Shown in pieces: positions 43,379 to 51,025 of a stretch of DNA of 64,000 nt (the first letter of the stretch is position 1; each line of letters opens with the position of its first letter). The DNA lies in the NCBI RefSeq assembly GCF_016901225.1, contig NZ_JAFEUL010000001.1:62001-126000 (forward strand). Direction: 5' to 3'. The notes below the pieces were generated by a model. That model worked only from the letters and a program-made list of their open reading frames with translations. It did not search any database and was not told the origin of the DNA. A program made the position numbers and the translations under genes. This DNA is from Actibacterium sp. 188UL27-1 (GTDB lineage: Bacteria > Pseudomonadota > Alphaproteobacteria > Rhodobacterales > Rhodobacteraceae).

Positions 43379-44392
43379 ATGTTTAACGGTCTGCGTGGCG
43401 TGTTCGTTGTGAATTGGCAGGATATTGCGATTGATGGCGTGCGTGGCCTTGCTGCGCCCCCACTAAATCCTGGCGCGGAAGTTACGCTCCATGCCAGCCC
43501 TGACCGGATCGATGGCCCGACAGATCTGATCCGGTTGGGTGATCCGAATGGCAAGGCGGCGCTATCAACACGCGCGGCGGCCCGTGCCGCCCGCCTGACG
43601 GGGCTGTCATCGACGGATCCACAACCGGCCCCAACCGGTGGCGCTGATTTTGAGTTAACCGACGGCGCGACGACGTTTGCCTGTTGGCGGCTGGCCACGC
43701 ATCTTGTGTTTGACGGACCAGTACCGCAACCGGGAACTGTTTTGCTGGTCACCCAAGCCACACGGCGCAAACCCATGGCCCGGGGCAATGGCGGGGTCAT
43801 TTGTTTTGTCGAGGGTACACCAATCGGCACCCCGCGCGGCCCTGTACCGGTGGAGCGGCTGCGGGCAGGTGACAAAGTGTTGACGCGCGATAACGGGGCC
43901 CAGTCCATCTGTTGGCGCGGCGCCCGACATTTCAGCGGTGCGGATCTGTATGACGCACCGCACCAGCGGCCCATTCGGTTGCGCGCTGGATCCATCGGCG
44001 TGGACCGCCCTGATGGGGATTTGCTGGTCTCTCCCGACCATCGGGTGATGATTGAGGGGCCAGGCGCGCGGGCGCTGTTCGATACACCAGAAGTGCTGGT
44101 CCGGGCCGAAGATCTGTTGACCCAGCCCGGTGTCGCGACCGAACTGCGCCTGCATCACGTCACCTATGTTCACCTTGCCATGGAGCAACATGAGATCCTG
44201 TGGGCTGCCGGTGTTCCATGCGAGAGTTTTGATCCCCAGGTCGCCGATTTCTCGGCTCTTGAGGCCGAAGATCGCGCGGCTTTGGAAAAGGTTTTCCCGG
44301 ATTGGAGCCTGCCTGAGGGGCGTCAACGCCCGACGGCCCGGCGCGTCTTGACCCTGTCAGAGGCTGTGATCCTGGGCCACCGCCTACATTGA
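43379..44392 (+). CDS. Hint-domain (Hedgehog/intein-like) protein
   Basis: 337 residues from ATG 43379 (GGAGG five bases upstream). The N-terminal ~130 residues are beta-rich and unknown. The Hint domain runs from about 138 to 290: ICFVEGTPIGTPRGPVPVERLRAGDKVLTRDNG with the Cys nucleophile in CFVEGT, and VTYVHLAMEQHEILWAAGVPCESFDP at the end. There is no intein-type C-terminal Asn, so self-cleavage rather than splicing would be expected, if any. Such proteins are common in this bacterial order, with unknown role. It stands alone between recO and rpsD. Confidence 0.85.
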   Translation: MFNGLRGVFVVNWQDIAIDGVRGLAAPPLNPGAEVTLHASPDRIDGPTDLIRLGDPNGKAALSTRAAARAARLTGLSSTDPQPAPTGGADFELTDGATTFACWRLATHLVFDGPVPQPGTVLLVTQATRRKPMARGNGGVICFVEGTPIGTPRGPVPVERLRAGDKVLTRDNGAQSICWRGARHFSGADLYDAPHQRPIRLRAGSIGVDRPDGDLLVSPDHRVMIEGPGARALFDTPEVLVRAEDLLTQPGVATELRLHHVTYVHLAMEQHEILWAAGVPCESFDPQVADFSALEAEDRAALEKVFPDWSLPEGRQRPTARRVLTLSEAVILGHRLH

Positions 44393-44405
44393 CGCTGCAA
44401 GAGTA

Positions 44406-44433
44406 TTGACACCTGCGCCTCGCCGTATACAAG
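44406..44433 (+). promoter_or_regulatory. sigma-70-like promoter candidate of rpsD
   Basis: TTGACA (44406-44411) is an exact -35. TACAAG at 44428-44433 gives a 16-base spacer and four of six -10 matches; TATACA at 44426 fits better in sequence but only 14 bases away. The rpsD leader would be about 140 bases, long enough for ribosomal-protein feedback control. Confidence 0.45.
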
Positions 44434-44579
44434 CGCTGCTTCTCTAGAGATATCTAGGGTTCTGGTGTTGGTGGCCCCCGCAAGGGGATGCCTGTCGGCC
44501 CGGTGCATCAGTGCCACGGCAAAGGACAACGCCCTTCACATCTGGCGCCTTGGCGCCCGCAACCGAAGGAGATCAGACG

Positions 44580-45200
44580 GTGACCAAACGCACCTCTGCC
44601 AAGTACAAACTCGACCGCCGCATGGGCGAAAACATTTGGGGCCGCCCCAAATCCCCCGTCAATCGCCGTGAATACGGCCCCGGCCAGCACGGTCAGCGCC
44701 GCAAGGGCAAGCTGTCGGACTTTGGCCTGCAGTTGCGCGCCAAGCAAAAGCTGAAGGGGCATTACGGTGATCTGACCGAAAAGCAGTTTCGCCGCATCTA
44801 TTCCGAGGCCGAGCGGGTCAAGGGCGATACAGGTGAGAACCTGATCGGTCTGCTGGAGCGCCGCCTGGATGCCGTTGTCTATCGCGCGAAATTCGTGGCG
44901 ACCATTTTTGCCGCACGTCAATTCGTGAACCACGGCCATGTGGAGGTGAACGGTCAGCGCGTGAACATCCCGTCTTACCGTGTGAAAGAAGGCGACGTGA
45001 TCGCTGTTCGTGAGAAATCTCGCCAGATGGCGCTGCTGATCGAAGCGACGCAGCTGCCCGAGCGGGACGTTCCCGACTATATCGAAGCCGACCACAACAA
45101 GATGACCGCAACATTCGTGCGGACACCGGGCTTGGGTGACGTGCCGTTCGCGGTTCAGATGGAACCGAACCTCGTCATCGAATATTACGCACAGAACTAA
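44580..45200 (+). CDS. rpsD: 30S ribosomal protein S4
   Basis: 206 residues starting at GTG 44580, with AAGGAGA six bases upstream. [27 protein letters not shown] is the S4 N terminus (without the zinc Cys set) and [41 protein letters not shown] is the S4 RNA-binding domain. It nucleates assembly of the 30S body. It is a single-gene unit with a promoter upstream and a strong terminator behind it. Confidence 0.98.
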   Translation: MTKRTSAKYKLDRRMGENIWGRPKSPVNRREYGPGQHGQRRKGKLSDFGLQLRAKQKLKGHYGDLTEKQFRRIYSEAERVKGDTGENLIGLLERRLDAVVYRAKFVATIFAARQFVNHGHVEVNGQRVNIPSYRVKEGDVIAVREKSRQMALLIEATQLPERDVPDYIEADHNKMTATFVRTPGLGDVPFAVQMEPNLVIEYYAQN

Positions 45201-45227
45201 GACCGTTTCAGCGGTGAAGTTGTGCGA

Positions 45228-45254
45228 AAGAGCCGCTTCCCGCGGCTCTTTTTC
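45228..45254 (+). terminator. rho-independent terminator of rpsD
   Basis: AAGAGCCGC (45228-45236), loop TTCCC, GCGGCTCTT (45242-45250), then TTTC: a perfect 9-bp GC-rich stem with a short T-run 28 bases after the rpsD stop. Confidence 0.85.
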
Positions 45255-45302
45255 TTTGGCACGGCTCGGTCTAGACAGGCCGGGTTGACCACCGGAGGCA
45301 CC

Positions 45303-46382
45303 ATGGGGATCACACCACAGCCGGGAATTATGGATATTGCCCTGTATCAGGGGGGAAAATCGGCCATCGCGGGCCGCACCGATGTCCTGAAATTGTCCTC
45401 TAACGAAAACCCGCTGGGTCCGCCGCCCTCTGCCTTGGCGGCATTGGCAAAGGCTGCGGCGGGTGTGCATCTTTACCCCTCGACCGACCATGCAGGCCTG
45501 CGGCTGGCGATTGGTGAGGTCCATGGGCTGGACCCGGACCGAGTGATCTGTGGTGTGGGCTCGGACGAAGTGTTGCAATTCGTGACGCAGGCTTTTGCCG
45601 GCCCAGGCGATGAAATCATTCATACCGAACACGGGTTCTCGCTGTATCCCGTTCTGATCCACATGGCTGGCGCGACGGCTGTCAAAGTCGCCGAACGCGA
45701 ACGCCAGGTGGATATTGACGCGATCATTGCGGCCGTCACCCCGCGTACCCGGGTCATCTTAGTGACCAATCCGGGTAACCCCACCGGAACCATGGTGCCG
45801 GTATCGAAGCTTGAACGCCTGGTTGATGCCGTGCGGGACGATATCGTCATCGTGCTTGATGGGGCATATACGGAATATGCCGACGGGTATGATGGCGGCA
45901 CGGCGCTGGCCGGATCGCGGCCTAACGTCCTGATGACGCGCACTTTTTCCAAGATCTATGGCTTGGGCGGTTTGCGTATCGGCTGGGGTTATGCGGATCG
46001 CGAGATGATCGACGTGATGACCCGTATCCGGCAGCCCTTTAACCTGTCGGTCCTGCAGCTCTCTGCCGCTGAGGCGGCGATCCGGGACAGGGTTTGGGTG
46101 GAAAACTGCGCGGCGTTGAACAGCGCACAACGGGCGCGGTTGACCGGGGCCTTGCGTCAATTGGGATGGGCCTGCGATGAGGCGCATGGCAATTTCGTCT
46201 TGGCCCGCCTGGCGGATGAGGCCGAAGCGACCGCCGTTGATGCCGCACTTCAGGCCGACGGGATCCTGGTGCGCCGGGTCGGTGGCTACGGTTTCCCCGA
46301 AGGATTGCGCATTACCGTGGGTGACGAAGACCAAACAGGACGGGTGATCACCGCGCTGACCCGGTGGAGGGAAGGCGCGTGA
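45303..46382 (+). CDS. hisC: histidinol-phosphate aminotransferase
   Basis: 359 residues from ATG 45303, with GGAGG four bases upstream. It is a class I/II aminotransferase with LKLSSNENPLGPPPSAL near residue 35, NPGNPTGTMV near 155 and the PLP Lys in TRTFSKIYGLGGLRIGW near 215. Members act in histidine synthesis, and related ones on aromatic acids. Coupling to tyrA (GTGA overlap) suggests that here it may serve mainly in tyrosine/phenylalanine synthesis. Confidence 0.92.
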   Translation: MGITPQPGIMDIALYQGGKSAIAGRTDVLKLSSNENPLGPPPSALAALAKAAAGVHLYPSTDHAGLRLAIGEVHGLDPDRVICGVGSDEVLQFVTQAFAGPGDEIIHTEHGFSLYPVLIHMAGATAVKVAERERQVDIDAIIAAVTPRTRVILVTNPGNPTGTMVPVSKLERLVDAVRDDIVIVLDGAYTEYADGYDGGTALAGSRPNVLMTRTFSKIYGLGGLRIGWGYADREMIDVMTRIRQPFNLSVLQLSAAEAAIRDRVWVENCAALNSAQRARLTGALRQLGWACDEAHGNFVLARLADEAEATAVDAALQADGILVRRVGGYGFPEGLRITVGDEDQTGRVITALTRWREGA

Positions 46383-47290
46383 TCTATAACCGCGTCGCGT
46401 TGATCGGGCTGGGCCTCATCGCGTCTTCCATGTGTCATGCCATGCGCCGCGGCAATCTGGTTGGTGAAATCGTTGGCACGGCCCGGTCGGAAGAAACCCG
46501 GCAGATTGCCCGTGATGACGATCTGTGCGACCGCGTGACCGAGACGGCGGCCGAAGCCGTGATTGATGCGGATCTGGTTGTTTTATGTGTGCCTGTCGGG
46601 GCTATGGCCACATTGGCAGCTGAGATCGCACCCCATCTGAGGCCCGGTGCGACGGTCACGGATGTGGGGTCGGTCAAGCGCGCTGTGATGGATGCGGTCG
46701 GGCCCCATGTGCCCGATGATGTGCATTTTATCCCCGGTCACCCCATTGCGGGAACCGAGAAGTCGGGGCCGCGCGCAGGCTTTGCAGAGCTTTTTGACAA
46801 CCGTTTCCATCTATTGGTGCCGCGCCCCGGCACGGATGCCGCCGCTGTTATGCGTCTGCGGCAGCTTTGGGAAGGAATGGGCGCGAATGTCGAGGAAATG
46901 GATGCTGATCATCATGATTTGGTCTTGGCGGTCACGAGCCATGCACCGCATCTGATCGCCTATACGATGGTCGGCGTGGCGGATGATCTGAGGCGTGTCA
47001 CTGATAGCGAGGTTGTGCGGTACTCCGCCGCCGGTTTCCGGGATTTCACCCGCATCGCGGCCAGTGATCCGGTGATGTGGCGCGATGTGTTTTTGACTAA
47101 CAAAGATGCTACCCTGGAAATCCTGGGGCGATTCACCGAAGAGTTATTCGCCTTGCAACGGGCGATTCGCACCGGGGACGGCGCGCATCTTCAGAACTAT
47201 TTTACCCGCACCCGCGCGATCCGGCGCGGCATCGTTGAAGCGGGGCAAGACACTGACGCACCGGATTTTGGACGGGGACGCACGCGATGA
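46379..47290 (+). CDS. tyrA: prephenate/arogenate dehydrogenase
   Basis: 303 residues from a GTG that overlaps the hisC stop. The N-terminal Rossmann motif is VALIGLGLIASSMCHAM, with VLCVPVGAMATLA and VTDVGSVKRAVMDAV after it. FIPGHPIAGTEKSGPRAGFAELFDN is the prephenate-binding region, and MDADHHDLVLAVTSHAPHLIAY follows. It oxidatively decarboxylates prephenate (or arogenate) towards tyrosine. Its stop overlaps the extensin-like gene start. Confidence 0.95.
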   Translation: MIYNRVALIGLGLIASSMCHAMRRGNLVGEIVGTARSEETRQIARDDDLCDRVTETAAEAVIDADLVVLCVPVGAMATLAAEIAPHLRPGATVTDVGSVKRAVMDAVGPHVPDDVHFIPGHPIAGTEKSGPRAGFAELFDNRFHLLVPRPGTDAAAVMRLRQLWEGMGANVEEMDADHHDLVLAVTSHAPHLIAYTMVGVADDLRRVTDSEVVRYSAAGFRDFTRIAASDPVMWRDVFLTNKDATLEILGRFTEELFALQRAIRTGDGAHLQNYFTRTRAIRRGIVEAGQDTDAPDFGRGRTR

Positions 47291-48132
47291 GCTTTAGAAC
47301 ATTTGCCGGTTTTCTGTTGGCGGTCAGCCTGTCCCATGCGGCCTGGGCCGATGCGCCGGAAAGGTCATTGGTCCCGGAGTCTCGGCCTGGAACGGCGGTG
47401 GAGGGGCGGGCGACGGTCGGTGTCGCGCAAGCCGTGCGCAACCTGGTCAATCCTTCGCGGCGCGCGTCTGCCGAACGGCAGGGCCTGCAAGCCAGCCGCG
47501 CGGCACGGGTTTCCCCGCCCAAGGAGCGCCCCCGGGGATTGAAACGCCGGTTTCAGCGATTGGTTGGCGGGCAACGCAGCCAACCCGGCACTGTAACCCA
47601 GTCAAAGAAAGGCTCCGTCTGTGGTATCCGGTCCATCCGGGGACAGACGATTGCGCCGATCCCGGGCCGGATCAAGGGATGCGGGGTGGCAGATCCTGTT
47701 AAAGTCACCTCTGTTGCCGGTGTCGCGTTAAGCACGGCAATCACCGTGGATTGCATCACGGCGCAAGCGCTGAACAGTTGGGTTGAGAACGGGGTGAAAC
47801 CGGCGGTAGGGCGTGCTGGCGGCGGTGTGGCGTCGTTGAAAATCGCAGCGCATTATTCGTGTCGCACGCGAAATAATCGCCCCGGGGCGAAGATCTCGGA
47901 ACATGGGCGGGGCCGCGCGGTCGATATTTCTGCCATCAACCTCAAGAATGGCGCGTCCCTCACCGTTTCGAATGGATGGCGGGACAAGAAGGCGGGCCCG
48001 ATCCTGAAAAAGGCACACAGCGCGGCATGTGGACCGTTTGGGACGGTTCTGGGCCCCGATGCGGACCGCTATCATCAGGATCACTTTCACTTTGATACGG
48101 CCCGGTATCGCAACGGCACCTATTGCCGCTGA
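47287..48132 (+). CDS. extensin-like C-terminal domain protein (secreted)
   Basis: 281 residues. A signal peptide (FAGFLLAVSLSHAAWADA) is followed by a basic, disordered linker (to about residue 105) and an extensin_C domain: CGIRSIRGQTIAPIPGRIKGCGV, ALSTAITVDCITAQAL, HYSCRTRNNRPGAKISEHGRGRAVDIS and HQDHFHFDTARYRNGTYC. The conserved His/Asp pattern resembles metal-dependent peptidoglycan carboxypeptidases of the LAS type. It is coupled to tyrA in this group of bacteria. It converges with the DUF2125 gene with one base between. Confidence 0.87.
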   Translation: MSFRTFAGFLLAVSLSHAAWADAPERSLVPESRPGTAVEGRATVGVAQAVRNLVNPSRRASAERQGLQASRAARVSPPKERPRGLKRRFQRLVGGQRSQPGTVTQSKKGSVCGIRSIRGQTIAPIPGRIKGCGVADPVKVTSVAGVALSTAITVDCITAQALNSWVENGVKPAVGRAGGGVASLKIAAHYSCRTRNNRPGAKISEHGRGRAVDISAINLKNGASLTVSNGWRDKKAGPILKKAHSAACGPFGTVLGPDADRYHQDHFHFDTARYRNGTYCR

Positions 48133-48133
48133 T

Positions 48134-49108
48134 CTACGGGATGCGCAGCGATGGCGCGGGACCTATGGGAACAGGTCCCACCCGGGTCAGGCCGCGTTGG
48201 AAGCTGATCGGAATGTCCAGCGTGTCGGGATGACCGGCAAGTTTCGATACAGCTTCCAAAGCCGTTGAAATGGGTGGGGCAACAGCCTCTGGAAGCGCGC
48301 CAGTCGCCACGGCAAGATCCAGGATATCGCGCCAGTTCGTGGCCTTGACCAACACATCTCCTACCGCCCGGCCATCGGGATCCGCAGTCAGAGTTCCCGC
48401 AATCCGCAGCGTCAACTGACCCAGTCGCGCATTGATGTTGCGGATCGTCAGGCGGTCAATCTGGGGGCGTCTGTCATTCAGCGCCCGCGCATCCCAGGGC
48501 CGGTCAAAGGTGGCAGTAAGATCGGCATTGATCGCGGCCCCAACATCTGGGATCGGCAAGCCGGTCAAACGCAACCCCGTTCCCGCAAGGCCCAGATCGA
48601 CGGTTTTCGGATCATCTCCGGGTCTGGAGGCCATGCGCAGTTCTGCCCCTGTCACGGTCCATCCCGTGGTGGAGGCGACGGCGACGTTGTTCTCCACGAT
48701 GGTCACACGCTCAATGACCGCTGGATCACCGGAACCATAGACCAGACTGGCGCGGAACTGTTCGCTGGTGATGGTGAGTGTCTGATGTGGGTTTTGCAGA
48801 GTCTGCGTTTCAGGCCAGATCAGGATCAGATGGTTCGGCCGATAGCGCAGGCGCAGCACCTGAAAGAATGGGGCGCGCCAGGCCCATCCCGTCTGCGGAT
48901 CGGCCAGGGCGACATCGGTCAGTGTGACATCATACCGATTGGGAAATCCTGCAACGGAATGATCTGCCCAATCTGCCTGCCATCCCTCTGCGTGCCGGGC
49001 GGCCTGCCAGTCTGTTACATCGCGTTTGGTGCTCCCTTGTCCCCAGAACCACGTGCCCCCCCACAGGACACCCGCGGCACAGATCGCAATCAATAGTCGC
49101 GTCAGCAT
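48134..49108 (-). CDS. DUF2125 family envelope protein
   Basis: 324 residues with an N-terminal anchor (LTRLLIAICAAGVLWGGTWFW). The DUF2125 pattern is visible as WQADWADHSVAGFPNRYDVTLTDVAL, APFFQVLRLRYRPNHLILIWPE and repeated beta segments that suggest a long beta-sheet or bridge-like fold. Its role is unassigned. It is transcribed towards the extensin-like gene and divergent from the ChaC-like gene. Confidence 0.88.
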   Translation of the reverse strand: MLTRLLIAICAAGVLWGGTWFWGQGSTKRDVTDWQAARHAEGWQADWADHSVAGFPNRYDVTLTDVALADPQTGWAWRAPFFQVLRLRYRPNHLILIWPETQTLQNPHQTLTITSEQFRASLVYGSGDPAVIERVTIVENNVAVASTTGWTVTGAELRMASRPGDDPKTVDLGLAGTGLRLTGLPIPDVGAAINADLTATFDRPWDARALNDRRPQIDRLTIRNINARLGQLTLRIAGTLTADPDGRAVGDVLVKATNWRDILDLAVATGALPEAVAPPISTALEAVSKLAGHPDTLDIPISFQRGLTRVGPVPIGPAPSLRIP

Positions 49109-49183
49109 GCATTGTTCCCTTTGCGCCCCCTGTCGATTGGTCTTAGAGGGGTGTGTTCTGTTCCGCCAGTGGATGCTTTTGGT

Positions 49184-49738
49184 ATGACCGCCCCCGAAAA
49201 TCTTTGCCCCCTTTGGGTCTTTGGCTATGGCAGCCTGATCTGGAACCCCGGCTTCCCGGTGGCGGAGCAGGCAATCGCGATGCTGTCCGGGTATCGACGC
49301 GGCTTTTGCATGTCATCGATCCACCACCGTGGCAGTGTTGAGGCGCCGGGCCTCGTTCTGGCGTTGGACATCTTGGCGGGTGCCTCCTGCCACGGGGTCG
49401 CCTTCAAGGTGGCGGAGGGGGCCGAGGCTGACACCCTTGCCACCCTGCGCGAGCGGGAACTGATCTCGTCAGCGTACTACGAAGCGGTGATCCCGCTTGA
49501 TCTGGCAGATGGGCGTGCGACCCAGGCCTTGGCCTATGTCGTGGATCAGACCCATGACCAATACCGGGGCGACATGGATCTGGAACGTCAGGCCCAGATC
49601 ATCGCCGGGGCGCAGGGGGGGCGCGGGCCCAACACCGAATACCTTTGGAACACCGTGGATCACCTGCGGGAGCTGGGAATCCAGGACCCTGAGCTTGAAT
49701 GGCTGGATGGTCGCGTCCGCGCCCTAAAACGGCCATGA
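49184..49738 (+). CDS. gamma-glutamylcyclotransferase, ChaC-like
   Basis: 184 residues from ATG 49184 (MTAPENLCPLWVFGYGSL). The substrate-binding loop WVFGYGSLIWNPGF and the catalytic Glu region LRERELISSAYYEAVIPLDL are as in ChaC proteins, followed by ALAYVVDQTHDQYRGDMDLERQAQIIAGAQGGRGPNTEYL. ChaC-type enzymes cleave glutathione to 5-oxoproline and Cys-Gly in the cytoplasm, so it may turn over the glutathione made via gshA. It is monocistronic, divergent from the DUF2125 gene. Confidence 0.9.
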   Translation: MTAPENLCPLWVFGYGSLIWNPGFPVAEQAIAMLSGYRRGFCMSSIHHRGSVEAPGLVLALDILAGASCHGVAFKVAEGAEADTLATLRERELISSAYYEAVIPLDLADGRATQALAYVVDQTHDQYRGDMDLERQAQIIAGAQGGRGPNTEYLWNTVDHLRELGIQDPELEWLDGRVRALKRP

Positions 49739-49838
49739 TATATACGCATCAAACGGTATTTTGGGATATGGGGGCTATGGTTTTACCGAATCTGCTCACC
49801 TATCGTCGCAGCAAGAGTACCAGAACCGGAAACTGTCC

Positions 49839-51014
49839 ATGGTGATGATCGACACCGAAGCCGAGCCGCAATTCACGCAGCCGATCCGCCAGATTTCAAC
49901 GATGATCATCGTGATCGCGTTGGTGATTTTCGGCGCTTCGCTGATTTATCCGCAACTCGCCCCGGTTTTCTGGACCAATCCGTTTTTGAACGGTCTGATT
50001 GTGGGCGTGTTCATCATCGGTTTGCTCGCCTGTTTCTGGCAGATGTTCCAACTGATTGCCTCGGTCAAATGGATCGAGGCTTACTTGCTCGACGCGCCGG
50101 GCCAGATGGATACGGAGGCGCCACGGCTTTTGGCGCCCCTTGCGGCCCTGTTGCGGTCCCGTGGCAAGCTGATGCAGATCAGTTCGACATCCTCCCGGTC
50201 GATCCTCGACTCTGTCGGCACCCGTATCGACGAAGCCCGCGATATCACCCGTTATCTGGTCAGCCTGCTCATTTTCCTGGGTCTGCTTGGCACGTTTTAC
50301 GGTCTCGCCACGACCGTGCCTGCGGTTGTTGACACGATCCGCTCCCTTGCTCCGCAGGAAGGTGATCAGGGGGTGGAGGTCTTTAGCCGCCTTCTGACCG
50401 GTCTTGAATCCCAATTGGGCGGCATGGGCACGGCCTTTGCCTCGTCCCTGCTGGGTTTGGCGGGGTCGCTGGTGGTCGGATTGCTGGAATTGTTCGCCAG
50501 TCATGGCCAAAACCGGTTCTACCGGGAGTTGGAAGAGTGGCTGTCGTCGATCACGCGTATTGGCTATGCGGGCTCCGAAAACGAAGGAGGCGGAGAGGTC
50601 AGCAATGCCAGCGCCTTGGTCGATTATCTGGGGCAGCAGATGGAGGCGATGCACCAGATGTTCGTCCAGTCGGAGTCGCGTCGTGCGCTGGTGGATGAAA
50701 AACTGGGACAGGTCGCTGAAGCCGTATCGGAACTGACCACACGGATGGACAAGGAACATGGCGTGGCCGAGGGGTTGGAGCGCTTGGCGCAGACACAGGA
50801 ACGTGTGGCCGATGCACTAGGGTCCCGTGGTGATGGCGGTTACAATGATGACACTGATGCAGAGGCCCGGATGCGGTTGCGGTCTATCGACGTCCAGATG
50901 TTGCGCATCTTGGAAGAATTGTCTGCCGGCCGTCAGGAAAGCATGGCGGAGTTGCGCGGAGATCTTGCGGCCCTCACGCGTGAGCTGCAACGCACGCGCA
51001 ATTCAGCCCACTAG
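49839..51014 (+). CDS. MotA/TolQ/ExbB-like membrane protein
   Basis: 391 residues from ATG 49839; upstream in-frame starts would add a Gly/Tyr-rich extension. Three helices are seen: IIVIALVIFGASLIYPQL, LNGLIVGVFIIGLLACFW, and the pair ITRYLVSLLIFLGLLGTFYGLATTVPAVVDTI / GMGTAFASSLLGLAGSLVVGLLELF. The latter contain the conserved GLLGTF and GMGTAF motifs of the proton-channel family. The C-terminal third is a coiled-coil tail. It lies 11 bases before the MotB/OmpA-like partner gene. A cell-envelope motor or force-transducing complex is likely; its task is unknown. Confidence 0.88.
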   Translation: MVMIDTEAEPQFTQPIRQISTMIIVIALVIFGASLIYPQLAPVFWTNPFLNGLIVGVFIIGLLACFWQMFQLIASVKWIEAYLLDAPGQMDTEAPRLLAPLAALLRSRGKLMQISSTSSRSILDSVGTRIDEARDITRYLVSLLIFLGLLGTFYGLATTVPAVVDTIRSLAPQEGDQGVEVFSRLLTGLESQLGGMGTAFASSLLGLAGSLVVGLLELFASHGQNRFYRELEEWLSSITRIGYAGSENEGGGEVSNASALVDYLGQQMEAMHQMFVQSESRRALVDEKLGQVAEAVSELTTRMDKEHGVAEGLERLAQTQERVADALGSRGDGGYNDDTDAEARMRLRSIDVQMLRILEELSAGRQESMAELRGDLAALTRELQRTRNSAH

Positions 51015-51025
51015 GAGCAACGCCC

